Assembly (NCBI GenBank): GCA_964642385.1
Contig: CAZXON010000004.1
Location: 1 to 64,000 of the forward strand
Direction: 5' to 3'
DNA: 64,000 bases
Origin: JBDHUW01 sp964642385
GTDB lineage: Bacteria > Patescibacteriota > Gracilibacteria > Absconditabacterales > Absconditicoccaceae
Of the stretch, positions 10,757-23,535 are shown in pieces (within the stretch, counting starts at the first letter, position 1; the number at the start of each line of letters is the position of its first letter). The translations under genes were made by a program, and so were the position numbers. The notes under the pieces are model-generated. The model was not told the origin of the DNA and ran no database searches. It saw only the letters and a list, made by a program, of their open reading frames with translations.

Positions 10757-12199
10757 ATGAACATAAAATCTTTTTTTGTGTCTCCCAAAAAATTTACTTT
10801 AAAGCGAAATCAACTTTATCTGCAAATCTTTGGTGTGATTTTGATTTTTTTTGGAATTTGATTAATCGTTTTCAATAAAATATGAGAAAGAGACTCGTCT
10901 TCAATTCTCACGGATGCTATCATCGCTTCTGGTCAAAATACTTCTTGAGAGTCCACACAAGACCATATTGTAGAAAACATAAAAATGGCTGTGCATGATA
11001 TGGGAGAGTGATTTACTTCTAGCCAAGTGGAACTACTGAAACAAACGTATGAAAAAGACAAAAGCATTGATATTGCCAAATCTTTGTTGAAACAGTATTT
11101 GTTACAAAATGATTTTTCTTCTGCGTATGAACTTCTTGGAAAAATAAAAAAACAAGGCCATTTAGATTTGTTTTCTGGCGATCTTATTTCTTTTATCGCC
11201 TTTAACTATAGCATTATTAATTCGGCAAATGAAACTATTAAATTAGATTTGATGTCTTCTCCGGCAAAGGAAACATACGAACTTTTATACTCTTTGGCAG
11301 ACAAAAATTATTCTCGTTTTACAGAATTGCTTGAACAGTATTCGAAAGATGAGACAGTTAAAAAACAATCTATGGTTGCAGTTTTTCTACAAGATAGACA
11401 AACTTTTAAGACCCTAAAAGACTCAAAATCTTATTATTATACCTGACTTCTAGCTGCTTCTCTCCAGAAAGCATGATACACTCCATTGGCAAGAGAGTTG
11501 GCAAACGATATTGTGTCGGAAGATCAAAATTATATACTCTCATATGAACTATTATCACAATTATCTATAAAAGAGAAACGTTATCAGGATGCAGTCAAAT
11601 ATCTGCAAACACTTATGAATTTAGATGCTCAACACATTCCACGTACCGCATTTTTTCTGGGCATTTCGTATTATTATTTGGGTGACTATAATAACGCTGT
11701 AACATACCTAAATCAAGTGCGTGAACCTATATATGCTTACGATGCTGTTAGGTATTTGATTCTCATTCACATCAAACAGCAGGAGCACCAAAAAATGATG
11801 GATGAATTCCGCTTCCTTCTTACCGAACAAAAACTTGATCAACATGATTTTGCGTTATTTTTTGATACGCTTTTTTATGAACCATATCGTAAAGGGGGAA
11901 CAAGTGGTGATTTTTCTTTGGCACAAAAACACACTATTTCAATGGTAATTCCATTTATAGATGTCTGTGAAAAACAATTAGCTTCTACTGCTCCATATAT
12001 TTGTAAATTTGGACAAGCGTGACGATATCTATCACAAAACAAGCACGAAAAAGCCCTCAAAACTCTTTTGTATTTGTCGAAAGTATACCCTCAGCCAATT
12101 ATATTCCAGGCTTTATGAGATTATTATTCATTCCAAAACAATATTGACAAGGCGAATTATTATTATAATAATGCATTTTTGCTTGACACTGCGCAATAG
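10757..12199 (+). CDS. Membrane-anchored TPR-like protein (480 aa)
   Basis: A membrane helix at about residues 22-40 ('LQIFGVILIFFGIGLIVF') is followed by a long all-helical region with tetratricopeptide-like repeats, clearest at 'AFFLGISYYYLGDYNNAVTY' and 'PQPIIFQALGDYYSFQNNID', the latter near the C-terminus. TPR arrays are protein-binding scaffolds. The N-terminus contains a run of Ser/Thr after the membrane helix. A second TPR protein lies at 19354. The specific partner is unknown. Confidence 0.75.
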
Positions 12200-12279
12200 C
12201 ACTTTTTCTCGCTTTTCCTTGCAATTTGCATCAGAAAAAGTACACCTATAAACATATTTATTTTGCTTGTATAATAAAA

Positions 12280-12519
12280 ATGTACCCAACCCGAGTTTAT
12301 GATGTTATAATGTATGGAGGAGCAATATCGATTCTCCTTTTTATCGTTTTGATGATTGCTATGGTTGTTGTCTTGCTAAAGGCAAACAATATGATAAACA
12401 CCTGAAAGCAAGCTATTCAAACGGTAACACATTCTGTGTTAGTGCCATTTGTTACATTAGCTAGCGTTATAACTCCATTGTTGCGCACCAAAACAAAAAA
12501 AACCACAAAACAAGTATAG
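12280..12519 (+). CDS. Small single-span membrane protein (79 aa)
   Basis: ATG to TAG with one TGA (Gly). One hydrophobic segment (residues 14-35), an amphipathic region and a basic Lys/Thr-rich tail ('LLRTKTKKTTKQV'). No family recognised. It sits between a TPR protein and secD, 62 bases ahead of secD. Confidence 0.6.
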
Positions 12520-12581
12520 GTAGTTATCTGCCTGAAAATAATAAAAATATGTTTTATCTTTATTAATTTTGTGATTATCGT

Positions 12582-14771
12582 ATGAAAAAATCGAATGTTT
12601 CTAAAAGATTACTATGGTACGTTATCTTTTTTGTTATCTCACTATTTTTAGTGTTTTTTGTTGGAACAAAGGTGAATTCAACTAACGGCGAAACCTCTCC
12701 AATACTCACGACCAAATGATTATCACACCTAAAAAAATGACTTGATCTAGCTTGAGGAGTAAGATTGACCTACAAGGTAGATTTTTCAAAATATGAAGAA
12801 GCATACAAAACAGATGCTATTCAACTCACCCAAATGAAAAAAATGGCACTTGATATAATTCTGAAAAATGTAGACAAAAGAATTTCTACTCTTTGAGTGA
12901 GTGATTATAGTGCTTATGTTCAAAGACTTACCGATGGGGAATATATTGTAGTGGAGATTTGATGAGTACAAGATATTGAAACAGCGAAAAAAATGATCTG
13001 AAAGACCGTTGAATTGGAATTTAAGCTACAAAACAAAGATAACGAGATTTCTGAATCTTGAGCAAAAGCTAGGTTAGACTTAGCAAATTCTTTGCTCGTT
13101 TCTGCAAAAGGGCAGCCAGATACCATGGAAAGTTTATGAACGTCGAAAGGATCAGAAGATGTAACATACAATCTTTTTTCTGATGTTACTGTTGATCAAT
13201 TACCTATGATTTATGCAAACAATCTTCAAGCATTGACAAGTATAGCATCTTGAGCAGTTTTTGATAAATTACTCACAGGTACGTATCATATATTTCCTAT
13301 TGAAACTGAAACATGATATACACAAACAGAAGTTAAATGATATCTTATAAGTCGTTTTCTTGGGAAAAAAGAACTTGAGGTTGATGTGATTTCAGAAGAC
13401 GATGTCCGCGCATTTGCTTCTAGTCGTGGAATCAAAGTGGTTGAAACTATTGTTAAACAGAAACCTTCAAATACATTACAATATGATGATGCGCAAAAAA
13501 ATGTGTTATTCGTGGGTGATGAGATACTTCCTAATCAAGCAGGGTATGATGTTGCTATTTATCAGATGGCTGATTGAGCAGATCAAAACAAACTCACAAA
13601 CGAGTTACAAAACGCACCTGGAAAATATAGCACATATCCAGATTTAACGTTGGTTGCGTCTTGATGGAAAGCAACTAGTGATGTTACAACATTGGTTTCA
13701 AATTTTATGTATAGTCCATCCTCTAAAGTTACAGCTTATAAAGAACTTGATGGTACATATTTTGTGGTTGTACATGCACTGAAGGATATCTGACAAAAAG
13801 CATTTCTTCAAATTGCTGTACCAGTATCTGGAAAAGAATCAGCAGATAGAGTAATTGCATGACTATCTAAAAAAACGCTATACTCTTTTGAAGAATTATT
13901 TGTTTCTCAAACTCTTAATTGGGTTATTGCCAAAGATCCAATTACAAATGAAGTGTTAAATGGTTCATATTTTAAATATGCAAAAGTAGATTCATCTCAA
14001 ACTGGAAAACCTGTAGTATCTATACAGTTTGACGAAAAAGGGAAAACCATCTTCTGTAACTTAACTGAAAAAAATGTAGGAGAACAAATGGCAATCTTTG
14101 TGGGTGGTAAGATAGCAACAAACGCAGTTATTAGAGAAAAGATATGTGGAGGTTCAGCTCAAATTGATGGAACGTTTGATGTGACTGAAGCTAGAAAAAC
14201 TGCAGATGAATTGAACTCTGGCGCATTGCCAGCACCATTGCTTTTGTCTCACGAGGAAACCATTGCTGCGTCACTTTGAGAAAATGCTCTTAGGGGAGCT
14301 TTGTTGGCTGGTCTTCTTGGTTTGATAATTGCATATGTTGTAATGACAGCATTGTATGGATTTAAAAAAGCTACCATTGCAATGCTTGGTTTATTGTCGT
14401 TTTTGGTGTATCTTTTAGGTATCATGAAACTATTTGGTGTTGTTTCTTCACTTAGTGGAATTGCTGCTGTTATCCTTTCTGTTGGTATGGCAGTAGATGC
14501 AAATGTTCTGATATATGAAAGGATGAACGAGGAGTTAAAAGCTGGAAAGTCTATGAAAACAGCAATCAATGAATGATATGAAAGAAGTTGGTCTTCTATT
14601 AGAGATGGAAATATTACCACAGGAATTATTGGACTATTACTGTTCCTTGTTTGAATTGGTGTATTTAAGTGATTTTGAACATTAATGGTAATCAATCAAA
14701 TAATTATTTTGATAGTAATGGTTCCACTTACAAAAGAGTTGCTCCATCTTTTTTATCGTACTGATAGATAG
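12582..14771 (+). CDS. secD: Protein translocase subunit SecD
   Basis: 729 residues. An N-terminal membrane helix is followed by 'HLKKGLDLAGGVRLTYKV' (periplasmic P1 start), then the long head domain. The signature 'LPAPLLLSHEETIAASLGEN' leads into the C-terminal membrane bundle, and the conserved 'GMAVDANVLIYERMNEEL' is intact. SecD works with SecF to pull exported proteins across the membrane using the proton gradient. No secF follows here and the protein is not a SecDF fusion. TGA is used for many glycines, including two in 'KGLDLAGG'. Confidence 0.93.
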
Positions 14772-14821
14772 TTACTATATAATTCTTCTGTTTCAAAATA
14801 TTTTTATCTATTTGTTATTCC

Positions 14822-17800
14822 ATGAAAAAATCAATCTTTTTGGTACTTACAGTTCTCCTTGTAGCTGTGTGAGGTTACTTTGCTTTAGACGCTTATCTTT
14901 GTAGTCATCTATATTATTGATGGAGTGCGTTTACTACTTGTTCTGGTGGTCAATGAGAATGATTAAATATGCTTTGAACTTGGAAGAATTGGAGTTTTCT
15001 AATAGCCGCATTGGGTGCAGCTACTTTTCCAATAGGATATCTTTTTATAGCAAATCGTAAGATAAGTCTCACTTGATTGTTTATCTCTTTTGTTGCTTGA
15101 ACTGCAACTTATATGCTTTTGGCAACTTCAATTTCAAAATCATTATTGGGAAGTGCTTGGCTTATACAAATATTTCATGTTGTTCTCGTGTTTGCTTTAT
15201 TGGCGTTTTTCTTGATCGCTGTTACAGCTCTTTGAGATATCTTATTTAAGGCTTTCCGTCGACGTCAAGAAAAAACCATCCATGGAATTTTTTTAAGATT
15301 TACTATTGGATTGATAGCATTTTGTGTCGGGAATGTATTCTTGCTTATGGTTCAAGCGTTTTTTGGAATAACTGTTTGGCTTGAGGTTCTCGCTTGAGTA
15401 TTCCTTCTTTGGAAACAAAAAAGTTTTTTGAAAGAAGCTTATGGAATTATAGAAACCTTTGTGCAAAATGTGTACAATAAATTTACTGAAAATCCTACTT
15501 TATGAATAGCGTTCTTTCTTCTTATAACGCTCATATGTGTGTATGTTTTCATGTGATTTAATTTGGCCTTTATACCATATTCCACTGCATGGGATGCTAA
15601 TCATGCTTATTTGTTTTTCCCAAGAGCGTGGGCTCTAAATAATGGTTTATATCGAGGGGCAAGCGGTGCAACATCTACTCCATATCTTTGGTACGGATTC
15701 CTAACCTTTTGGTTCAAACTTGCTTCATCTTTTTTCTGAGGTTCTGGAATGTTTGGGATGTCGCCAGATTGAATTGCTGTTTTAATGAACTTTTGGAGCG
15801 GACCATTGGTATTGATTGCATTTGTTTTTCTTCTAGATGCATTTATATCATTTTTAAATAGCAAAAATACTGATGGAAAAAAAGAAGAAGGTTCAGAAAA
15901 CAGTATTTATACTAGAGCAATTTTGTGTATAGGTCTTTTCCTAATGATACTTTGGTTATCAAGTTGAATGTGAGCATTTTTGGTTTTTATAGATAATAAG
16001 ACTGATCTAGCTGTAATGTTTTTTTCTATCTTAGCGTTATACGTTTGAATTCAATTTGTTACTCAAATAAATGGATATGTTCGTCAAGTGGAAGACAAAA
16101 ATTCTTTTGAAATAGCAGAAAATGACTTGAAACAAACTGAATACTCTAAAAAAAATATTTTGCATTTCGCGATCCTGTCTGGTATTTTGTTCGCTGCATC
16201 AGCTGTAGCTAAGCCGACTGGAATGTTCGATTTTGTTAATTTTGGAATTCTTCTTTTGATGCAACGACAAGTATTGTTATTTGGTTTTGGAACATATACA
16301 TTGATTTTGTGAGCACTGGGCTTGACTCAAATGATGCTTGTAGGGCGATTTCTTAGCATTCCTCAGTCATGGGTTTTGGTTTGAGTGGGCCTTTTCCTTA
16401 TCGGAGTTGCAATAGTATATTCCCTAAAGAAAAAAGGTTGGAAAATCTACCTCCGCTATGTGCTGATCTGGGCAGCAACGATACTAGCTTGAATGATCAT
16501 CTATAAAGCTCCTTTTGTGATTATTAACAATATTATAAATCGCAATCAAAATATCCCTAGCATGGTTCGCTCTATCTTCCTTGGGCAAAACACACAGAAA
16601 GATTCAACTAGAATCTTGTTGGCTTCAAATGTTTCTATGCAAACTTTGGAACAGATTGATGCTCAAGAAGCAGTATCATCTTCAACGACTGGTTGATCTG
16701 AAGATACCAATCCGGAGACAGGAGCTGTCATGGCTTTTGAAAAATGTATTGCAACGCCAACAGATAAAAACACGTTGTATAGTTGATTAAAAGAAGGGAT
16801 CTGATCCGCTGCTGATGAAGATCTTGGAAGATATGTCGGCTATGGATGGAAAACCTTTTCAAACAATTTTTTCACCTTCTTTTTGCCAAAAGGATGTTAT
16901 AGTTTATTTAAAGATGCTAAATATTTTTGTGAAAATGAACTTGCGCTATCTCAACTAACATTTGCGTGAGTGGCTGACTTTTTGCAAAAAGCCCCTCAAA
17001 CAGAGCGTGTTGTTTGATGGTTAAAAGAATCGTCTGTATCGGGAAGTGATATTATCGCTCAAAATACGCTTCTGGATGAGATCAAAACATTCGTCCAGTC
17101 TAATAGTATTCAAAAGTTTACAAATAGTAGTGGGACACAAATAAATATTCCTTATAAATATATTATTCCATTTAATGTAACATTTAACTGGTCATTGCAA
17201 AACCTAAGTAGTTATTATACAGATATAGGAATTATGTGGCTATTGTGATTGGGGATTGTTATCTTAGGGCTTCTATATGGGATATTCTCACGCAAGAGAC
17301 AACTTGCTGTTATATCTTTGGTGACACTCGGTGCGTGGGCAACATGGTGGCTTGTGGGTAGTTGAATTGTTTGGTACTCATTGTGATTGATTGTATGGAC
17401 TATCCTGGGTATCATAGCTTATTTTTACTATATGTATCGCTCTTTTGGAAAGAAAACATCTCTTTTTGATACAATATTTTTGTATTTGCTTGCGGGCGTG
17501 TTTTTGTTTTTTGCGCTAATCCAGTTGGTTTTAAATTTTGTTAGAATTGGTTCGCAGGGCGGTAGTTGACCTTTTGCTTGGTACAAATGAAACGTTGGAG
17601 AGAAATATGTATTAGACAATGAGTTACAATGAGAGCAAAAACAAGTTCTTGGGTACTCAGCAAAAGACGTATTTGATTTACAATTCCCACATTACAATCC
17701 TATACTTTCAAAAGTGAATGGAAGAGAAAAAGGAGAATGAGTTGTTGTTGCTTGAACGTATTTACAATATTTTATCAACGATCAGAATAATGTAAGTTCA

Positions 17801-18529
17801 GATGGTTTTCTAACGGAATTTCGGAAAAGCGCATCTGATAACAATGTTTGTAATACCTATAAAAGACTTGTAGATAAAAAAACAAAATATTTCCTTGTTG
17901 ATCCAAATATTGCTTCAGTGGTTATGTGAGGTTGAAACAGCACTTTGTTAGATAGGTTCTTCGCTGTGCTTGGGCCAAATGACACGCTTCTACAACATGG
18001 AGCTTTAACAATGTTACAAGCGCTTGTACAAGGAGGATATCTGGAGTTAGTATCTACAAATAGTCTTGTGACAAAATATGCATTCGTTGCATCAGATGAT
18101 GAATTATCACAGCTTTTGGATGTGCCAGTATGAGATGCATTATTGATAGAGAGAGCAAGGATGAGTGCTGCAAGATTCTTTCCAAAAGTGCAGCAATATG
18201 CGAACGTGGCAGCGGAATTGCTTTCAAAAAGGATTCAAACTCTTGAATGAATTGAAGATATTGCAAATGCACTAGGAAAAGAAATTGATCAACAAAAGGT
18301 AGTTGCGCTTGCAAAAGAGATTGTAACAAATAAGAATAAGAATAATTATAGTACCGCTTTAGAGAAAATTGGCACACTGACAGATGATGAGAAAGCCACT
18401 TTACAATACTTCTTGTCTGTATATCAATCTAGAACAACACAACCAGAAAATTACAGACAATACATAACAAATCTTATTACATCAAGTTTTTCTGCTTGAA
18501 GTCAGGTAATGGCATTTATAGTAAAATAA
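14822..18529 (+). CDS. Large multi-pass membrane protein (1235 aa), unknown
   Basis: A single open frame in code 25. Around 20 hydrophobic segments spread over residues 1-900 alternate with an extracytoplasmic loop near 560-760 containing Cys residues ('FEKCIATPTD', 'LPKGCYSLFKDAKYFCENEL'). A soluble C-terminal domain follows ('YLQYFINDQNN', 'LVDPNIASVVMGGGNSTLLD', Gln/Lys-rich end). The overall form resembles oligosaccharyltransferase or YfhO/PMT-like membrane enzymes (early loop 'STAWDANHAYLFFPRAWALN'), but no family motif is certain. A PSP1 gene starts 4 bases downstream. Confidence 0.7.
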
Positions 18530-18533
18530 TCCT

Positions 18534-19361
18534 ATGCAAACACTTTATGTCTTAGATTGGTTGACACCCAAACACATATCTCTTCCCTGAGTAGATGACG
18601 CACTCAAGATTTTACCATGAGAAAAAGTTATTTATAAGGTCGCTTGAGATCACAAAGAGTATGTGGGTTTTAATGTTTGATATCCAGTGGATACTGACAA
18701 AAAATGAACATTTATAGGCGAACTTACCGGTGTAAAATTGGAAAAATTTCAAAGATTTCAAGAGAAAGCCGATATATATTATAAAAAATTCCAAGAACAG
18801 TTTCCTGTTGTTTGCCCAGGTGCTAAGCCAATAACCTCTAGAGCTGATTTAACAGGACAACAAATTTATTTCTATTTTTTTGCAGAAGAAAGGTACAATT
18901 TTTCTGACTTTGTTAAATCATTTAGAGAGATAGTACCTGTTCAGTTCTTCATATATCAACTAGGTGCTAGAGATATGATGAGGTATACACCAAACGCAAA
19001 AGACTATCTTGCTGCATGTGGGTGCGGACCTATGTGATGTATGAGTCTAGGGAAACTACCTAGTGTCGAGATGGATAATATCGCATTACAGTCCTTAGAG
19101 TGAAGAGATGTAGAAAAATTAAAATGAAGATGCGGAAAATTAAAATGTAGTATGGTTTTTGAAAGAGATCTATATTTGGCTGAGTTAGAGAAGTTTCCAA
19201 AAAAATGAGAGATGGGAACAATCGATGATAAACAATGTATTTGTATATGACACAATATTATGACTGGTGAAGTTGTCGCAAAAACACAAGATGGAGAACT
19301 AATAAGATGACCAAAAGAATCTTTCCATTTACTTGTTAATACCCCAAAGGATAATGTTTAA
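18534..19361 (+). CDS. PSP1-domain protein (YaaT-like)
   Basis: 275 residues. The C-terminal half matches the PSP1/YaaT family: 'FREIVPVQFFIYQLGARDMM' followed by a cysteine cluster 'AACGCGPMGCM' and 'GRCGKLKCSMVFE'. B. subtilis YaaT is part of the YaaT-YlbF-YmcA complex that binds Fe-S clusters and acts on RNase Y and phosphorelay; the Cys pattern here would allow metal or cluster binding. This is family-level inference. Its last codons overlap the start of the next TPR gene, showing translational coupling. Confidence 0.82.
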
Positions 19362-20523
19362 AACTATCTTGTATTTATGGGTTATTTTAACTATTTGCTT
19401 GTTTGCAATAGCAGTTTGGTTTTTGATGAACATGCTCAAAAAACGTCTTGCTAAGACAAAGCAACCAGTAAATAATAATTCAATATCCAATAAATATAAT
19501 CTATATCAAGATTCTCCGATCGATCAACAAGATGGAAAGATCGATGAAGAAGAACTAGAGGAGAAGCTAAATGATCAAGATGATGAACAATCTGCTCCTA
19601 ACAACTTTTCTAGGAGTACTATCTTAGAAGAAATTATTGTCCAGAATATTGGTGATGTAGATGGAGATGGACAAGATGATTATTTGTTAGAAGAGCGTAT
19701 TATTACCACTGAAAGCCAGATTAATGCTGATGTTCAGGATATAGAAAATCATAATGAGGTAGAAGAACCGCAACTGTCAGTATCCCAAGAAGAAGTTCCT
19801 GAGATGCCACAGGAAAATGATTCTTTTCAAGAGAGCACTATTCCTCGCCATCATTCTTATCAAAAAATCGATGACTCGCAACAAGTTGAGACACCAAAAA
19901 ATATTTCTTCTCCCTTAAATATATGATTGTGACATTCAAGAGATGATATTGTCCGTGATAAATTTGAAAAACATATCCAAAAAATCCGTTATGATGCAGG
20001 CATTTTAAGACAAAGGAATGATATTCTAGGGTATGAAAAGAAGTTGGTAGAAGGACTTACAGTTTTGCCAAATGATATTGATTTAGAAAAACAACTCGCT
20101 GATTTGTATTTTCATCAAGGTAAATACAAGAAAGCGCAATCGTTGCTTAAAAAAATTATTGCTGAAAACCCAGAAGATCATAATGCGCTTCGACAAATGT
20201 GAGAGATTGCCACTGAGGATAAACAAGGGAATGACGATGCTTTTGCTTATCTACAGCAAGCATACACACTCTGTGATGACAATCCTAAATATGCATACTC
20301 TCTAGCACAACGATACTACGACCATGATGATTTCCAATCTGCATTACCTTTGTTAGAAAAGATCACGAAACTAAGACCCAAAAATATTGATTATTTAGTA
20401 TCTCTTTCGCATTTACAACACAAAATATGAGACCTCGATGGAGCAAAAAACTCTATACTGAGGGCTTTGGAATTGGATCCTATGAACATGACATTAAAAC
20501 ATTATTTAAAATCATTACAATAA
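19354..20523 (+). CDS. Membrane-anchored acidic TPR protein (389 aa)
   Basis: The ATG lies inside the last codons of the PSP1 gene (8-base overlap). One N-terminal membrane helix (residues 4-24), then about 150 residues of acidic, Asp/Glu/Gln-rich low-complexity sequence with a Ca-binding-like 'GDVDGDGQDDYL' stretch, then about four TPR repeats (from about residue 245: 'LADLYFHQGKYKKAQSLLKK', 'ALRQMGEIATED', 'LEKITKLRPKNIDYLVSLSH', 'RALELDPMN'). Likely a scaffold at the membrane. Confidence 0.78.
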
Positions 20524-20530
20524 AAAAACT

Positions 20531-20635
20531 ATGGCTACTTCTAAACGTCCATTAATGCTCCGTATCTTTGTTATCGGATGTGTCGTACTTATTGTTCTTT
20601 CAATGATGGCAACATTTCTACCGTATTTTTTTTAG
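20531..20635 (+). CDS. Tiny single-span membrane peptide (34 aa)
   Basis: ATG to TAG, starting 7 bases after the TPR gene stop. MATSKRPLMLRIF is followed by one hydrophobic helix ('VIGCVVLIVLSMMATFLPYF'). Probably a real microprotein because it fills the operon gap exactly, but its function is unknown. Confidence 0.5.
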   Translation: MATSKRPLMLRIFVIGCVVLIVLSMMATFLPYFF

Positions 20636-20653
20636 TTGATTCTATTAAAGTTT

Positions 20654-21580
20654 ATGAAAGTTGAAATAGATATAGCTAGAAGATACGCAAAACAACGTGC
20701 GCATACAGCGACACACTTGCTTCATGTTGCGTTGCAAAAGTATTTCCCAATGACAAAACAAGAGTGATCCTTTGTTTGAGAAGATGAGCTCCGTTTTGAT
20801 TTTGCTGCAGATGCTTTGTTGTCCAATAAAGATTTGGATGATATAACAGAACAAATAAATCATACAATATATCAAGCACTTCCAGTTGTTCAAAAAACAA
20901 TGAAATATGATGACGCTATAGCGTCTGGTGCGAAGGCATTCTTCGCTGATACATATGGCGATGAAGTAAGAGTTGTTTCTGTATGAGATGCTTTTTCTGT
21001 AGAATTGTGTGGTTGAAATCACGTAGAGAATACCTCAGATATCGGTGCTTTTGTGATAGATTCCCAAGAAGCAGTCGCTGCATGAATCAAAAGAATACAT
21101 GCGTATACATGACCTCGTGTTGTGCAAAAAATAGTTGAATATACATCAATTCTTGATCCTCTTTTAAAAACGACTTGATTGAAACAAGCTTCGCAACTTC
21201 CAGAAAAAATAGACAAACTTTTGAAGGAACATCAGGATGCGCAAAAAATAAATAAACAATTAAAACAAGAAATGTTAGAGATGATTGCGACTCATGCGTC
21301 AGCAGTTTTTCAATCACCTGTAAATATCAATAGTATAATCAAAATTTTCCCAGTATTTACATGACAAGATATTCTTTCCTTTTTAGAAAATTCAGAGAAC
21401 TATAAAAAAACTAGCTGGATAACTTATGTTGATAATGATGACGACACAAGTGTTGTCACTATTTATGATCCGATTGAATGACACGCCAAAGAAATTGCAA
21501 AAAAATTGTGAGTGCAATGAGGATGAACAGATAAAAAAATAACTGGTAAGTTACAAACCCATTTTATCATTTTACAATAA
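20654..21580 (+). CDS. Alanyl-tRNA editing protein, AlaX-L type (AlaRS C-terminal half)
   Basis: 308 residues corresponding to the AlaRS editing domain plus C-Ala, without the aminoacylation domain. Zinc ligands are present: 'HTATHLLHVAL' (HxxxH, residues 17-21) and 'CGGNHVENTSDIGAF' (CxxxH). A coiled-coil linker ('LPEKIDKLLKEHQDAQKIN') leads to a DHHA1-like end with 'KKLGVQGGGTDKK'. Such proteins hydrolyse Ser or Gly mischarged on tRNA-Ala in trans. A full-length alaS is not in the window, so this could also be one half of a split AlaRS. Confidence 0.85.
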
Positions 21581-21584
21581 ATCT

Positions 21585-22022
21585 ATGAGGTGTCCAAAAT
21601 GCAACCATGACTCCACAAAAGTTATGGATTCTAGAGAGTCCCAAGAATGAAATGTTATCAGACGTAGGAGAGAGTGCGAGGATTGTGGACATAGGTTTAC
21701 TACTTTTGAAAAAGTTGGAATTACTGATTTGGTTGTCATCAAGAAAAATGGTAGCAGGGAAATTTATGACAGATCAAAAATCACAAGAGCATTAATGCTT
21801 GCTTATGCAAAAAGAAATATTGGTATGGATAAAATAGAAGAAATTGTCGCTTCACTTGAAGCAAACTGGTCTTCTGAAAGAGAAATAACTTCGATAAAAT
21901 TAGGTGAGGATATTTTGGCATCACTAAAAAATGAAGATCCAGTTGCTTATATTAGATTTGCTTCTGTTTATATGAATTTTAATTCTCTTACTGATTTTGA
22001 GGGGTTATTGAAAAAGGGATAA
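21585..22022 (+). CDS. nrdR: Transcriptional repressor NrdR
   Basis: 145 residues. A zinc ribbon, CPKC at residues 3-6 and CEDC near 31-34 ('RRRRECEDCGHRFTTFE'), is followed by an ATP-cone ('VVIKKNGSREIYDRSKITRA'). NrdR senses (d)ATP through the ATP-cone and represses ribonucleotide reductase operons. One TGA Gly in 'SQEGNVI'. No nrd genes are in the window. Starts 4 bases after the AlaX stop. Its 3' end overlaps the convergent pseudouridine synthase gene by 35 bases. Confidence 0.93.
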
Positions 22023-22707
22023 TACGATATTTTCCTAAACAAAGATCTTCTGGGAGTTCCCATGGCCCAAAACCAATTCTTTGCAAATCTAAAACCTCGT
22101 TATTTATTGTTTCAATTGCGCGCCTTATGTGGCGTTTTTTTCATCAATGAAGAAGTATCTTATATTTCTTTGAACCGAGTGATTCGCATGTGTCAAATTG
22201 TAGTTTTTCGTGCTTTTTCAAATCTGCATCATAATACATAACTCACTCAAGCAGCTTTTTGGCGTCTCTCTGGTCAATTTCTTTATTTGTTTTTATAATA
22301 TATGTTTTCGCATGATTATAGCGAGGATGCGCGTACAGAGAAATAAGTTTTGTATCATTTGTTAAAATTAGCAATCCGTGAGAGTCCTTGTCTAATCTTC
22401 CGATAGGAGTGTATGTCTCTTTTCGTCAATCTGGTAGTATATGATAAATCGTTTGGTTATGTGGGTCACTTTTTGAAACGACACATCATACTGGTTTGTT
22501 AAAAAGCACTATCTGTGTTTGTTGTTCTTCAATTGCATCTACTGAAAATGTTTGTTTTCCTACGATCGTAACAATGTCTCCTTTTTCAAGAAATTCTTTT
22601 CTATATGTTATAGTTTTATTATTTTTTTGGATAAGTTCAGCTCCCAAAAGCGCCAAAATTGCTCTTCTACTGATTCCTTTTGATTGCAAAAAAGTAAGAA
22701 TGTCCAT
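21988..22707 (-). CDS. RsuA/RluB/RluE-family pseudouridine synthase
   Basis: 239 residues. N-terminal S4 domain ('MDILTFLQSKGISRRAILAL'), then the catalytic motif 'GRLDKDSHGLLILTND' with the nucleophilic Asp, and the family end 'HGRKRHIRRAIETINNEVL'. It isomerises a specific rRNA uridine; the exact site is not predictable. TGA is Gly in 'KPVGCVVS'. The start overlaps the FtsQ-like gene stop (TAAATG). Confidence 0.9.
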
Positions 22708-23535
22708 TTAGTGTTGAATTATGATGTGAGACGGATTGCTTAAATCTACCTTTGCGGGTATAGCGGTAGGTAAATAAGGCATAATTTTTTTCCGTTGGCT
22801 AAAAGTTGTTTCTAGTTTCGATGGATCTAATCCTATTATAAATGTGTTTTTTCCGTCTTCTAAAGAAAGCTTTTCTCGCCCAGGATAGTAGGTAATTGAA
22901 GAGAATCATGTTATAAAGTCTATTTTTTTGATCGTTTGTGCAATATGTTGGGAAGGACTTGCCCAAAACACCCCTCAAGAATATGTCAGGAATATGTCTT
23001 CTGGTAAAACAACATGAATATGAATTCCCGTAGACCCCAAGATAGTTCATGAGGTGTTTGGAACAATGCTGTTTTTATAAACAAGCCATTCTACATTGTT
23101 CTCAGTTCTCATGAGAAAATCTGGTTGATGATACTCTAAGGCAAGCGTGAGCGTACCTTTGTTGAAAGACACACGTGAAATGTTTGCAATTATAGGATAT
23201 TTCGTACGTATTGTCTCTTCTAAATCAGTTCGATGGAAATTCTTTTCTTTATAATAGGACTTGTTGATGAGTGCATTTTGGATATCTTCAAAAGCATCTT
23301 GATAAGTCATTGTTTCTTGTGTGCTTTGATCAAAGACAACGCGTTGAATGGGAGATCGGTTGTAATAAAATGCAAAATATATTATAGTAGCACCAATTAT
23401 AGTTCAGACAATCCGTTTCCAATAGTAAAAAAAGAACACTTTCCATCAAGCGCTTTTTTTTTCTGCTGTATGTATAATCATGCGCTTTGCAGGAGAGGTT
23501 ATTTTTCTTCTTGCGGGCGTCACAAATACTGGCAT
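22708..23535 (-). CDS. ftsQ: FtsQ-like POTRA-domain cell division protein
   Basis: 275 residues. Basic cytoplasmic N-terminus (MPVFVTPARRKITSPAKRM), one membrane helix at about residues 45-63 ('IVGTIIGATIIYFAFYY'), then a POTRA-like region ('KYPIIANISRVSFNKGTLTL') and an FtsQ-like beta domain. This matches FtsQ/DivIB topology; the assignment is structural more than by strong motif. The start is 2 bases after the DUF212 stop, and its own stop abuts the rRNA-modification gene, so the three form one operon. Confidence 0.72.

Noticed and set aside
12582..14771. SecDF fusion
   Set aside because: The protein ends right after the SecD membrane bundle; no SecF motifs follow.
21179..21364. Separate 61-residue gene
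   Set aside because: It is the coiled-coil part of the AlaX-L protein, split only if TGA is treated as stop.
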